Source: JACCXG01 sp963785755 (lineage in GTDB: Bacteria > Acidobacteriota > Vicinamibacteria > Vicinamibacterales > 2-12-FULL-66-21). Taken from it: DNA of 64,000 nucleotides. The notes below the pieces were generated by a model. The model did no database searches and had not been told where the DNA came from. It saw only the letters and a list, made by a program, of their open reading frames with translations. The translations under genes were made by a program, and so were the position numbers. Of this stretch, positions 26,724-36,545 are shown piece by piece; positions within the stretch are counted from its first letter, which is position 1; each line of letters starts with the position of its first letter. The DNA lies in contig CAWAXG010000060.1 of assembly GCA_963785755.1 (NCBI GenBank), positions 1 through 64,000 of the forward strand, read 5' to 3'.

Positions 26724-28022
26724 TCAGGCGAAGACCGCGTGAACGCGACGAAGTGATCGGATCAGCGCGTCGAGGTCCTGACGCGTGTTGTACATCGCGA
26801 GAGAGGCCCGCGCCGTCGCCGGCACGCCGAACCGTTCCATGACCGGCTGCGCGCAATGATGACCGGTCCGGATGGCGACCCCTTCCTGATCCACGATCGT
26901 GCCGATGTCGTGGGGATGCACCCCCTCCATCACGAACGACAGAATGCTCGCCTTCTGCCGCGCCGTGCCGATCAACCGCACGCCTGGGACGTCCTGCAGC
27001 GCCTCGGTCCCGTACGCGAGCAGACCGCGCTCGTGCTCCGTGATCGCCGTGAGCCCGACGCCGTTGATATAGTCCAGCGCCGCACCGAGGCCGACCGCGC
27101 CGGCGATATCGGGCGTTCCCGCTTCGAACTTGTACGGCAAGTCGTTCCACGTCGATTTCTCGAACGTGACCGATCGAATCATGTCCCCGCCGCCGAGGAA
27201 GGGCGGCATGGCCTCGAGCAGCGACCTGCGCCCGTACAACACGCCGATGCCGGTCGGGCCGTAGAGCTTGTGCCCTGTCGCCACGTAGAAATCGCAGTCG
27301 AGGGCGCGCACGTCGACGGGCATGTGGTAGGCCGCCTGCGACCCGTCGACGAGGACCGGAATTTCCTTCGCGTGAGCCATGCGGACGATCGCATCGATTG
27401 GATTGATCGTCCCGAGCGCGTTCGACATGTGCGTGACGGCCAGCAGTCTCGTGCGTGGTCCGAGGAGCGCGTCGAGGGCGTCGAGCAGGAGCTCACCTGA
27501 ATCGTCGATCGGCGCCACGCGGAGCCGGGCGCCGCGCTCCTCGCACAGCAGCTGCCACGGCACGATGTTCGAGTGGTGCTCCATCGCACTGATCACCACC
27601 TCGTCACCAGCCCCGACGCGCCAGCGGCCGAACGCGTGCGCCACCAGGTTGATGCCTTCGGTGGAGTTGCGCGTGAACACGATCTCCTGGGTCGATGCCG
27701 CGTTGAAGAACGCCCGGACCTTCTCCCTGGCGGCTTCATGGGCCTCGGTGGCGAGCTCGCTCAGCAGGTGCACGCCGCGGTGCACGTTCGCATTGCTGGT
27801 CGTGTAGTAGTTAGCCAGCGCGTCGAGCACAGCCTTCGGCTTCTGTGTCGTCGCGGCGTTGTCCAGATACGTCAATGGCCGGCCGCGGATCTGACGCCGG
27901 AGAATCGGAAAGTCCTCCCGCAAACGATCGACATCGAACACCGGCGCGCGGGCGCGCCCCGGGGCGATGCCCACGATGGTCCCGGGATACGCTCCGGTGA
28001 CGCCGGCAACCGGTTCGCTCAT
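26724..28022 (-). CDS. sufS: Cysteine desulfurase SufS (group II)
   Basis: The protein has 432 residues. Motifs: YLDNAATTQKPKAVLDALAN, SNANVHRGVHLLSELAT, TRNSTEGINLVAHAF, VDGSQAAYHMPVDVRALDCD, ATGHKLYGPTGIGVLYGR (PLP Lys) and RTGHHCAQPVMERFGVP with the catalytic Cys on the short group-II loop. The N-terminal 25 residues before FDVDRLREDFPIL are extra. The ATG overlaps the sufD stop by four bases. It passes persulfide to SufU and on to the SufBCD scaffold. Confidence 0.96.
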   Translation of the reverse strand: MSEPVAGVTGAYPGTIVGIAPGRARAPVFDVDRLREDFPILRRQIRGRPLTYLDNAATTQKPKAVLDALANYYTTSNANVHRGVHLLSELATEAHEAAREKVRAFFNAASTQEIVFTRNSTEGINLVAHAFGRWRVGAGDEVVISAMEHHSNIVPWQLLCEERGARLRVAPIDDSGELLLDALDALLGPRTRLLAVTHMSNALGTINPIDAIVRMAHAKEIPVLVDGSQAAYHMPVDVRALDCDFYVATGHKLYGPTGIGVLYGRRSLLEAMPPFLGGGDMIRSVTFEKSTWNDLPYKFEAGTPDIAGAVGLGAALDYINGVGLTAITEHERGLLAYGTEALQDVPGVRLIGTARQKASILSFVMEGVHPHDIGTIVDQEGVAIRTGHHCAQPVMERFGVPATARASLAMYNTRQDLDALIRSLRRVHAVFA

Positions 28023-29353
28023 GCGACGTCGATCTCCTCGAGATCCTTGGCGAGCTGTGCGTACAACTCTGACTCGAGCTCCGCTTTCAGCGGCTCGATC
28101 TGCACGCGGTCGAGAATCTCACCCGCGAACGCGTGAATCAGCATGTCACGAGCTTCTGCGTAGGTCAGACCGCGCGCGCGAAGGTAGAAGATCGCATCCT
28201 CGTCGAGCTGCCCGATCGCCGCCCCGTGGGTGCACTTCACGTCGTCGGCAAAGATCTCGAGCTGCGGCTTGGTGTTGATCAGCGCCTCGTCCGAGAGCAG
28301 TAGCGCGCGGTTGGTCTGTTTGGCGTTCGTCTTCTGCGCGTCCTGGCGCACGATGATCTTGCCGTTGAAGATCGCCCGGGCCCGGCCGCCCAGGATGCCT
28401 TTGTATACTTCATGGCTCGGACAGTGCGCGCGGGCATGATCGATCAGCGTGTGATTGTCGACCAGACGATCGCCGTCGGCCAGATACAGCCCATTCAGCG
28501 TGACTTCAGCCCCCTCGCCGTCGAGCGTCGCCAGTACGTCGTTCCGCACGAACTTTCCGCCGAGCGAGAAGGAGTGCGACGAGAACGTCGCGGTGCGCGC
28601 GGCGTGCACATGCATGCTCGCGATATGCGCGGCCTGAAGACTCTCCTGCTGAATCTTGTAATGATCGAGAGTCGCCCCTTCACCGACGGACACTTCGGTC
28701 ACGGCGTTCGTGAAGTAGGTCGAGTCGGTTCCTGCGTAGGTCTCTACGATCCGCACTTCGCTTCGATCGCCGACGACAATCAGACACCGCGGATAGGTGA
28801 CGGCCGGCTGTGCACCCGATCCGTTCGCAGAGACGAACAGGATGTGCAGCGGATCGCGCAGGACGACGCCGTCCGGCACGTACACATACGCGCCGTCATC
28901 GAGGTGTGCGGTATTGAGTGCGGCGAATGCGCGATCGGTGTAGTCGGCAAGACTGCCGAGATACCGCTGGACGAACTCGCTGTCCGCCTGCAGCTCGCCG
29001 TTGACGTATCCCGCGAGCGACCCGGCCCGGACGCCCGTCGCCAGCCCCTTGAGTCGTGAGAGCTCGGACGAGAAACGGCCGTTGACGACGACGACTCGAT
29101 GGGTGGCGGAGCCGAACGGAAGGCGCTCGATCTGCGCGGGAGTCAACGCGACCGCCGGCGCCGCCGGCGCGTATTCCCTGGAGACGACCGGGCTGACGTT
29201 GGTGAAGCGCCACTCCTCGTCGCGCACCGTCGGAAAGCCAAGTGCGGTGAACCGCGCGGCGCCGCGCTCGCGGAGATCCTGCAGCCATCGCGGCCCGCCG
29301 GATGGACGGGTCGAGGCGACCCACGGATGAAGCTTCTCGGCCAGTTGCGTCAT
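28019..29353 (-). CDS. sufD: Fe-S assembly scaffold subunit SufD
   Basis: The protein has 444 residues. The SufBD beta-helix core is seen in LDHYKIQQESLQAAHIASMH, FSLGGKFVRNDVLATLDGEG, LDNHT-like RLVDNHTLIDHARAHCPSHE and KGILGGRARAIFNGKIIVRQ. The end is CTHGAAIGQLDEDAIFYLRARG, with the conserved His. It forms SufBC2D with SufB and SufC. It lies two bases after sufC and overlaps sufS. Confidence 0.95.
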   Translation of the reverse strand: MTQLAEKLHPWVASTRPSGGPRWLQDLRERGAARFTALGFPTVRDEEWRFTNVSPVVSREYAPAAPAVALTPAQIERLPFGSATHRVVVVNGRFSSELSRLKGLATGVRAGSLAGYVNGELQADSEFVQRYLGSLADYTDRAFAALNTAHLDDGAYVYVPDGVVLRDPLHILFVSANGSGAQPAVTYPRCLIVVGDRSEVRIVETYAGTDSTYFTNAVTEVSVGEGATLDHYKIQQESLQAAHIASMHVHAARTATFSSHSFSLGGKFVRNDVLATLDGEGAEVTLNGLYLADGDRLVDNHTLIDHARAHCPSHEVYKGILGGRARAIFNGKIIVRQDAQKTNAKQTNRALLLSDEALINTKPQLEIFADDVKCTHGAAIGQLDEDAIFYLRARGLTYAEARDMLIHAFAGEILDRVQIEPLKAELESELYAQLAKDLEEIDVA

Positions 29354-29355
29354 GG

Positions 29356-30117
<762 letters not shown>

Positions 30118-30157
30118 TGTTTGTGTCTATCTCTTTCCTTCGTTGTCGAGGGGCCCT

Positions 30158-30211
30158 CCGCCTTCGCTCTCTGAGCTCCGGCGGACCCGCCGTAGCCTTG
30201 GCGAAGGCGGG
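30158..30211 (+). repeat. REP-like palindromes between sufB and sufC
   Basis: Two inverted repeats sit side by side: TCCGC...GCGGA (30158-30185) and CCCGCC...GGCGGG (30186-30211). The second contains CCTTGGCGAAGG inside, the kind of short palindromic sequence that recurs in intergenic DNA of many bacteria. They could weaken read-through from sufB to sufC or stabilise mRNA ends. The rest of the 30118-30309 spacer shows no gene. Confidence 0.5.
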
Positions 30212-30309
30212 CACCCCCACGACCCGCCAGCGCTCGCTCCGCTCGCGCCGCTGACTAGCGGCAATCGGCCGCTTCGATAGATGCTCTGGTGCGTCGGCTG
30301 TGTGACGCC

Positions 30310-31756
30310 CTATCCGACTGAACCCTCGAGCGAGATACTCAGGAGTTTCTGTGCTTCAACGGCGAACTCCATCGGGAGCTCGCGGAAGACCTCCCTGCAG
30401 AAGCCGCTGACGATCATGTTCACTGCATCCTCGGTCGTCAGGCCGCGCTGCCGGCAGTAGAAAATCTGGTCTTCGCCGATCTTCGACGTCGACGCTTCGT
30501 GCTCCACTTTCGCCGAGGTGTTCTTGATCTCGAGGTAGGGGAACGTGTGAGCGCCGCACTTGTCGCCGATCAGCATCGAGTCGCACTGCGAGTAGTTCCG
30601 CGCGTGCTTCGCGTTCTTGCCGATTCGCACCAGGCCGCGATAGGTGTTCTGTCCGTGGCCGGCGGAGATGCCCTTCGAGACGATCGTGCTCCGGGTGTGC
30701 TTGCCCATGTGGATCATCTTGGTGCCGGTATCCGCCTGCTGCCGGTTGTTCGTCGTGGCAACCGAGTAGAACTCCCCGATGGAGTGATCGCCCTGGAGGA
30801 TGCAGCCCGGATACTTCCAGGTGATTGCGGATCCGGTCTCGACCTGCGTCCACGTAATCTTCGACCGGTAGCCGGCGCAGAGGCCGCGCTTGGTGACGAA
30901 GTTGTAGATGCCGCCCTTGCCGTCCTTGTCCCCCGGGTACCAGTTCTGGATGGTCGAGTACTTGATCGTGGCGTTGTCGAGCGCCACCAGCTCGACGACG
31001 GCGGCGTGCAGCTGGTTCTCGTCGCGCATCGGTGCGGTGCAGCCCTCGAGGTAGCTGACGTACGAGCCCTCCTCCGCGATGATCAGCGTCCGCTCGAACT
31101 GGCCGGTGTCCTTCGCGTTGATCCGGAAGTAGGTCGACAGCTCCATCGGGCAGCGCACGCCCTTCGGGATGTACACGAACGATCCGTCGCTGAAGACCGC
31201 CGAGTTCAGCGTCGCGAAGAAATTGTCGGTGTACAGGTACGACCGAGCCGAGATACTTCTTCACGAGCTCCGGATGCTCGCGCACGGCCTCGGAGAACGA
31301 ACAGAAGATGATTCCGACGCTCGCGAGCCGCTCCCGGAACGTCGTCGCGACCGAGACGCTGTCGAAGACCGCGTCAACCGCGACCCCCGCGAGCATCTTC
31401 TGCTCGTCGATCGGGATGCCGAGCTTGTCGAAGGTCGCCTTCACCTCGGGATCCATTTCGTCCAGGCTGTTCAGCGACTTCTTCTTCTTCGGCGCCGAGT
31501 AATAGACGATGTCCTGGTAGTTGATCGGCTCGTACTTGACGTTCTGCCAGGTGGGCTCCTTCATCGTGAGCCACAAGCGGTAAGCCTTCAGCCGCCACTG
31601 CAGCAGCCAGTCCGGCTCCTGCTTCTTTTCCGAGATCAGCCGGATGACGTCCTCGTTGAGACCCTTGGGGATCGTCTCCGTCTCGACGTCGGTGTAAAAG
31701 CCGTACTTGTACTCGCGTGTGGCGAGCTGTTCGATGGTTTCAGTAGATGTCGACAT
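30310..31756 (-). CDS. sufB: Fe-S assembly scaffold SufB, one frame break
   Basis: Read through one break, the protein has about 481 residues, normal for SufB. The first frame (from ATG 31756) gives PKGLNEDVIRLISEKKQEPD, PINYQDIVYYSAPK and ELVKKYLGSVVP. The second frame, from about 31236, resumes at YTDNFFATLNSAVFSDGSFV and YIPKGVRCPMELSTYFRIN and continues to GRCREVF-type GFCREVFRELPMEFAVEAQK. The conserved Cys and Glu region (RGLCAGYRSKITWTQVETGS) is intact. One extra base between the two parts fully explains the break. SufB is the scaffold on which clusters form and sufC/D/S/U around it are intact, so a consensus error is likely. Confidence 0.88.
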
Positions 31757-31869
31757 TCTTGATTTCCGAAGGCCTGGCGTTTACCTGCTCTAAGACCGTC
31801 CCGCCGAATGCCGCAAGCCAGGCTCAGGCGCGGCTAACCAGCGGCGGCGCAAAGCGCCGCCGCGAATCC

Positions 31870-32196
31870 TTATACAGAAAACGACGTCCCGCAGCCGCAT
31901 GAGCTCTTGGCGTGCGGGTTGGTGAAGATGAAGCCCTTACTGACGAGGCTCGTGTCGTAGTCGAGCGTCGTCCCCTCGATGAACCGGTAACTCTTGGGGT
32001 CGACGAACACCCTGGATCCTTCCGGCCCGTCGAACACATGATCCCCGTCGCGCGCTGCGGCCTCCCAGGCAAACGTGTAACTGAGCCCAGAGCACCCGCC
32101 CGCTTTGATCCCGATTCGAAGGCCGCCACCCGGGATCCCGTTCTTGGCGGTCATCTTATTGATGAGCTTCCCCGCGTTCTCGGTAATCTGCACCAT
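31870..32196 (-). CDS. sufA: A-type Fe-S carrier (HesB/IscA/SufA/ErpA family)
   Basis: The protein has 108 residues from the ATG at 32196. The three Cys of A-type carriers are in IKAGGCSGLSYTF and the C-terminal SSCGCGTSF. The typical start VQITENAGKLINKM also matches. It receives clusters from SufBCD and passes them to targets. It is the first gene of the leftward Suf block; 113 bases without a gene separate it from sufB. Whether it is closer to SufA or ErpA cannot be told here. Confidence 0.93.
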   Translation of the reverse strand: MVQITENAGKLINKMTAKNGIPGGGLRIGIKAGGCSGLSYTFAWEAAARDGDHVFDGPEGSRVFVDPKSYRFIEGTTLDYDTSLVSKGFIFTNPHAKSSCGCGTSFSV

Positions 32197-32236
32197 GGCC
32201 CTACGGTTGTCCCTGAAATACGACCACAATAGTCCT

Positions 32237-32267
32237 AGTTTACCCACATCGCGGCCGCCCCGGTCAA
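32237..32267 (-). promoter_or_regulatory. Possible promoter of the Suf block
   Basis: On the minus strand TTGACC (32267-32262) and TAAACT (32242-32237) are spaced by 19 bases, 40 bases ahead of the sufA start. Both boxes are close to consensus, but the spacer is long. No IscR-type operator is evident. Confidence 0.3.
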
Positions 32268-32332
32268 GGTGCTCGATAAATGCCTGACTGGACTGGCCCT
32301 ACTGGACCACTAGATGCCCCGGCGACCCGTAC

Positions 32333-33736
32333 GTGGTACAAACGTCCGGAACCGTGATCGACACCGTCTTCTCACCTCCAGCCGTCGCTGGAGTGGCGCT
32401 CGGCCTCGCGGTCGGTGCGATCGTCTGGAGCCTGCTCCAAGCCCGGCGGGCCGCTGAACTTCGTGCGCTGCTCCTCGAACGCGAGGCCGCCTTCGTCCAA
32501 GCGCAGCGGGACCTCAGCACCTCACGCCAGGAGTGCGCTCGCGTGGCCGCCCAACTCGAGGCGGCGCAGTCATCTGCCACGGAGAAGGTCGCGCTGCTCC
32601 AGGCCGCCGAAGTGCGCCTGCGCGAGGCATTCGCCGCCCTGTCGTCCGCGGCGTTGCAACAGAACAACGAGTCCTTTCTGCAGCTGGCGCGCGCGTCACT
32701 GAGCGAGTTCCAGCGCGCTGCGACGACCGATCTCGACGGACGACACAAGGCGCTCGAAGCCGTCGTCCAGCCGCTGCGCGATTCGCTGACGCGCGTCGAC
32801 ACGAAACTGCAGGAAGTGGAGCAGGGCCGCGTTGCCACCCAGGCTCAGCTGACCGAACAGATGCGCGCGCTCACCCACGCCCACCACGTGCTGCAGTCGG
32901 AAACGAGCCGTCTCTCCCGCGCCCTTCGTTCTCCGAACGTCCGCGGGCAATGGGGTGAGCTTCAACTACGACGCGCGCTCGAAAGCGCCGGTCTCGTCGC
33001 GGGCAGCCATTACGAGCTGAAGGAATCGATTCAGGGCGAGGAAGGCCGGCTCACACCGGATGCGATCGTCAAGCTGCCCGGCGGCAAGAACGTGGTCGTC
33101 GACGCCAAGGTGCCGCTCTCCGCGTATCTCGAAGCCGCCGAAACGGACGACGACGTGATCCGCGCGGCGAAGCTGCGCGACCATGCCCGTCAGGTGAAGG
33201 ATCACGTCACGCGGCTCGCGAACAAATCGTATTGGGCGCATTTCCAGCCCGCGCCCGACATCGTCGTGATGTTCGTTCCCGGGGAATCGCTGCTCACGTC
33301 GGCATTGCAGGAGGACGGCGCCCTCCTCGAATACAGCATGAATCGGGGCGTGATGCTTGCCAGTCCGCTGACGCTGATCGCGTTGCTGCGGGCGATCTCA
33401 TACGGCTGGCAGCAGGAGACGATCGCGAAGAACGCGCAGGAAATCAGCGACCTCGGCCGCCAGCTCTACGACCGGATCTCCAAGCTTGCCGAGCACTTCG
33501 AGACCGTCGGCCGCAGCCTGGCGAAATCGGTCCAGGCGTACAACAGTGCCGTCGGTACGCTCGAAAGCCGTGTGCTCGTCACGGCCCGCCGGCTGAAAGA
33601 CAAAGGCGTGACGGCGCCGGAGGAATTCCCGGAACCTGAAGCGATCGATCAGACGCCGCGGCCACTCGGCGCGGCGGAGCTCATCGGACTGTTCGACGAC
33701 GAGCCGATCGAGGGCGTGGTCGTAGACGAACGCTGA
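32333..33736 (+). CDS. rmuC: DNA recombination protein RmuC homologue
   Basis: The protein has 467 residues from GTG 32333; the next GTG at 32354 is also possible. An N-terminal membrane helix (AVAGVALGLAVGAIVWSLL) is followed by a long coiled coil (residues about 35-190). The RmuC nuclease-like domain follows, with SPNVRGQWGELQLRRALESA, LPGGKNVVVDAKVPLSAYLE and FVPGESLLTSALQ. In E. coli RmuC limits inversion at short inverted repeats. It is divergent from the Suf block and stands alone. Confidence 0.93.
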   Translation: MVQTSGTVIDTVFSPPAVAGVALGLAVGAIVWSLLQARRAAELRALLLEREAAFVQAQRDLSTSRQECARVAAQLEAAQSSATEKVALLQAAEVRLREAFAALSSAALQQNNESFLQLARASLSEFQRAATTDLDGRHKALEAVVQPLRDSLTRVDTKLQEVEQGRVATQAQLTEQMRALTHAHHVLQSETSRLSRALRSPNVRGQWGELQLRRALESAGLVAGSHYELKESIQGEEGRLTPDAIVKLPGGKNVVVDAKVPLSAYLEAAETDDDVIRAAKLRDHARQVKDHVTRLANKSYWAHFQPAPDIVVMFVPGESLLTSALQEDGALLEYSMNRGVMLASPLTLIALLRAISYGWQQETIAKNAQEISDLGRQLYDRISKLAEHFETVGRSLAKSVQAYNSAVGTLESRVLVTARRLKDKGVTAPEEFPEPEAIDQTPRPLGAAELIGLFDDEPIEGVVVDER

Positions 33737-33751
33737 ACGTCTGACTGGCGA

Positions 33752-34462
33752 TCAGCGGATTACGGCGACGAGTCTGACGCTCACGCGGATCTCCAGCTCC
33801 CCCGTTTCGATCGGTGGCTGCCCCGCGCTTTCGGCGGTCCGCATCCCCGACATGGCGACCATCGGACGGGGCGGCTCGGGACCCGCGCGCTGCTCCTCGA
33901 GCCGAAGAATGCGGTCCACTTTCATGCTCGCGCCAGCTGCGGCCGCGTCGGCGCGACGGCGCGCGTCCTGGACCGCGAGGCGCAGCGCCTCACGTTCGGC
34001 GCCTTCCCGATCCTTCAGATCGAAGCGGACGTTTCCAACCGTGGTCGCTCCGAACGTCACGGCAAGATCCAGGATCTCGCCGAGGCGAGCGAGCTCGTCG
34101 ACCCTGACCTCGAGGCTGTTGCGGGCGACGTAGCCCTTCAACGTCTGACGGCCGTTGTTGTAGTCGAACTCCGGCTGCAGATCGTAGCCGCGGGTCTGAA
34201 GGGCATCGGCGGCCAGGCCGGCGCCGCGAAGCTTCTGCACGACCACCGACATGACATCCGAGTTGGTCTTCTGTGCGTCGCGGGGATTTCTCGCGCGCGA
34301 CTCGGCGGTGATCTGCAGCCACGCCCGGTCGGGCGCACGCTTGACGATCCCCTCACCCGACGTGACGACGGCTGGACCATCGACTCCGGGCTGACCTGTC
34401 TGCGCAACCGCCGCCGCACTCAGCGACAAGAATCCGATCAACACGAGGGCATGGCGCATCAC
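33752..34462 (-). CDS. Exported SIMPL-domain (DUF541) protein
   Basis: The protein has 236 residues with a signal peptide (MMRHALVLIGFLSLSAAAVA). The SIMPL pattern is VVTSGEGIVKRAPDRAWLQI, a middle stretch TRGYDLQPEFDYNNGRQTLK, GYVARNSLEVRVDELARLGE and a C-terminal helix-rich KDREGAEREALRLAVQDARR. The family (YggE and relatives) is periplasmic; in E. coli YggE lowers oxidative stress by an unknown mechanism. It converges with rmuC. The upstream gene encodes an FGE-fold protein 68 bases away in the same direction. Confidence 0.88.
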   Translation of the reverse strand: MMRHALVLIGFLSLSAAAVAQTGQPGVDGPAVVTSGEGIVKRAPDRAWLQITAESRARNPRDAQKTNSDVMSVVVQKLRGAGLAADALQTRGYDLQPEFDYNNGRQTLKGYVARNSLEVRVDELARLGEILDLAVTFGATTVGNVRFDLKDREGAEREALRLAVQDARRRADAAAAGASMKVDRILRLEEQRAGPEPPRPMVAMSGMRTAESAGQPPIETGELEIRVSVRLVAVIR

Positions 34463-34530
34463 GACAAATCTCCTTCGACCTGAACGGCAGAGGGCACCGG
34501 ATCGGTCTCACGATTAGGACGCCCGACGCG

Positions 34531-35328
34531 TCAAGCAGACGACGCGACACGAAACCCGATCGCGTACGAGTACGTATCGGGTGGCACTTTGTGGCGATGG
34601 CTCGACCGGAGCATCCGGACGTCCCCGACCAGCCAGGCACCGCCTCTGACGACGCGCAGCCGGCCGCTCTCAGGGCCCGGAGGATTGGTCCGCCGGCCGT
34701 CGACGTAAGCGTCTTTCGCATACCAGTCGTGCACCCACTCCCAAACGTTGCCGATGGTGTCGAACACGCCGTAGGCGTTTGGAGGAAATGTCCGGCAGGG
34801 CGTCGTGCCGCGATTCGGTCGATCGGCGGGATCCGCGAGAAAATTTGCTTTCGTCTGATCGAAGCGATCGCCCCAGGGGTACTTTTGACCGCGGCGACCT
34901 CCGCGCGCGGCCTTCTCCCACTCGGCCTCGGTGGGGAGCCGGAACTGACGGCCGGCGACGGCCGTGAGCCAATCGCAGTACGCGGTGGCATCATCCCAGC
35001 GCACGAGCGTGACCGGGTGATCGAGACGTTCGCGCGGAGGACTCGAACCGCTCCAGGAGTATGCGGCACTGTTCTGACGGAACAGCGCCTCGCGCTCGCC
35101 GTCACCGGCGGTGACCACCAGCGGAAGCTCGTAGACTCCCGGCGAGCGATGGCCCTTTTCGTTGACGAACCGCGCGTAGTCGGCATTGGTGACCTGCTGA
35201 ACGCCGATGTGGAACTCGTCGAGATGCACACGATGGGCGGGACGCTCGTCCTCTTCACCCTCATCACTGCCCATCAGAAAGTCCCCGGCAGGAATCGTCG
35301 CCAGTTCAGGGATGAGCTCTACGTGCAT
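34531..35328 (-). CDS. FGE/SUMF1-fold protein lacking the catalytic cysteines
   Basis: The protein has 265 residues. The formylglycine-generating fold is clear: IPAGDFLMGSDEGEEDERPA, VTNADYARFVNEKGH, HPVTLVRWDDATAYCDWLTA, RLPTEAEWEKAARGG, NAYGVFDTIGNVWEWVHDWY and VRGGAWLVGDVRMLRSSHRH. True FGE has two copper-binding Cys in the RGGSW...C...C region; here that stretch has none. It is therefore unlikely to modify sulfatases. Family members without these Cys serve as ligand-binding or metal-oxidase-type domains, and the role here is unknown. No signal peptide. Confidence 0.88.
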   Translation of the reverse strand: MHVELIPELATIPAGDFLMGSDEGEEDERPAHRVHLDEFHIGVQQVTNADYARFVNEKGHRSPGVYELPLVVTAGDGEREALFRQNSAAYSWSGSSPPRERLDHPVTLVRWDDATAYCDWLTAVAGRQFRLPTEAEWEKAARGGRRGQKYPWGDRFDQTKANFLADPADRPNRGTTPCRTFPPNAYGVFDTIGNVWEWVHDWYAKDAYVDGRRTNPPGPESGRLRVVRGGAWLVGDVRMLRSSHRHKVPPDTYSYAIGFRVASSA

Positions 35329-35390
35329 TCAAGGCCCTCAGAATAGCTCAACTCCTTCCGTGCCGTTGTCAGTGGTGGGATACTTCTCGA

Positions 35391-36545
35391 ATGAGACTCG
35401 AACCCTTTGCGATCGAGCGGCTCCAGTCGATCTGGGAGCACAGAGTCGCGTGGAATCTGGCCGAGAGCGGCGTGCATCCGCTGCGCGTCGAGGAGCTCGC
35501 CGAGTCTCCCGAGGATCGCCTCGCGCTGCTGCAGCAGCCGCTCGTCTACACCCAGACGAACGGCACGCTCGAGCTCCGCTCCGCCATCGCGTCGATGTAC
35601 AGCGGAGCTTCGCCGGCGCACATTCAGGTGACGACCGGGGGGTCTGAAGCGAACTGGCTCACCTTGTGGACGCTGGTCGAGCGTGGCGACGAGATCGTGC
35701 TGATGCTGCCGAACTACATGCAGGTGCGCGGCCTGGCGCGCGCATTCGGTGTCGACGTCAAACCGTGGCCGCTCCTCGAAGACAACGGCACACCGGGGGG
35801 ACCTGCCCGATGGCGGCCGGATATCGACGCCCTGAAGCGGCTCGTCACGAACCGGACACGCGCGATCTTCATCTGCAATCCCAACAACCCGACCGGCGCC
35901 CGACTGACGTCCGGCGAGCTCGACGAGATCTGCGCCATCGCGTCACGATCCGGCGCCTGGGTCGTCTCGGACGAAATCTACCGGGGCGCGGAGCTCGACG
36001 GCGTCGAAACGCCGACCATCTGGGGCCGGTACGAGCGGGCCGTCGTTACCAGCGGTCTGTCGAAGGCGTATTCGCTGCCGGGCCTGCGGACGGGCTGGGT
36101 TGTCGGACCGATTGCCTTGATCGAGGAGCTATGGCGCGCGCACGACTACAGCACGATCGCACCCGCAGCGGTAAGCGATCTGCTCGCCCGTATCGCGCTG
36201 TCGCCGAACCGCCGCGAGCTGCTTCTCGCCCGGACGCGCGGCATCCTGCGCACGAACTATCCGGTCCTCCGCCGCTGGATGGAACGGCGGTCGTCCTTCC
36301 TCAGTCACATTCCGCCCGAGGCGGGAGCCATCACGTTCGTCCGCTATCAGTACCAGATCGGATCGACGGCTCTCATCGAACGCATTCGCGATGAACAGAG
36401 CGTCCTGGTGGTGCCCGGCGATCACTTCGAGATGGACGGCTACCTGCGGATCGGGTTCGGCTGCGATCCCGAGCTGCTGATTGGCGCGCTCGATCGCGTC
36501 GGCGAGGTCCTCGACAGCGTCGCACAGACCGTCACATCGCCCTGA
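35391..36545 (+). CDS. PLP-dependent aminotransferase, class I/II
   Basis: The protein has 384 residues. Fold-type I features: QVTTGGSEANWLTLWTLVER, FICNPNNPTGARLTSGELDE, WVVSDEIYRGAEL and the PLP Lys in VVTSGLSKAYSLPGLRTGW. The Arg that binds the substrate carboxylate is in YLRIGFGCDPELL. The substrate is not evident. Its stop overlaps the start of a homoserine dehydrogenase (TGATG), so an amino-acid or amino-sugar pathway step is likely. It reads away from the FGE-fold gene with a 60-base gap. Confidence 0.88.
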   Translation: MRLEPFAIERLQSIWEHRVAWNLAESGVHPLRVEELAESPEDRLALLQQPLVYTQTNGTLELRSAIASMYSGASPAHIQVTTGGSEANWLTLWTLVERGDEIVLMLPNYMQVRGLARAFGVDVKPWPLLEDNGTPGGPARWRPDIDALKRLVTNRTRAIFICNPNNPTGARLTSGELDEICAIASRSGAWVVSDEIYRGAELDGVETPTIWGRYERAVVTSGLSKAYSLPGLRTGWVVGPIALIEELWRAHDYSTIAPAAVSDLLARIALSPNRRELLLARTRGILRTNYPVLRRWMERRSSFLSHIPPEAGAITFVRYQYQIGSTALIERIRDEQSVLVVPGDHFEMDGYLRIGFGCDPELLIGALDRVGEVLDSVAQTVTSP

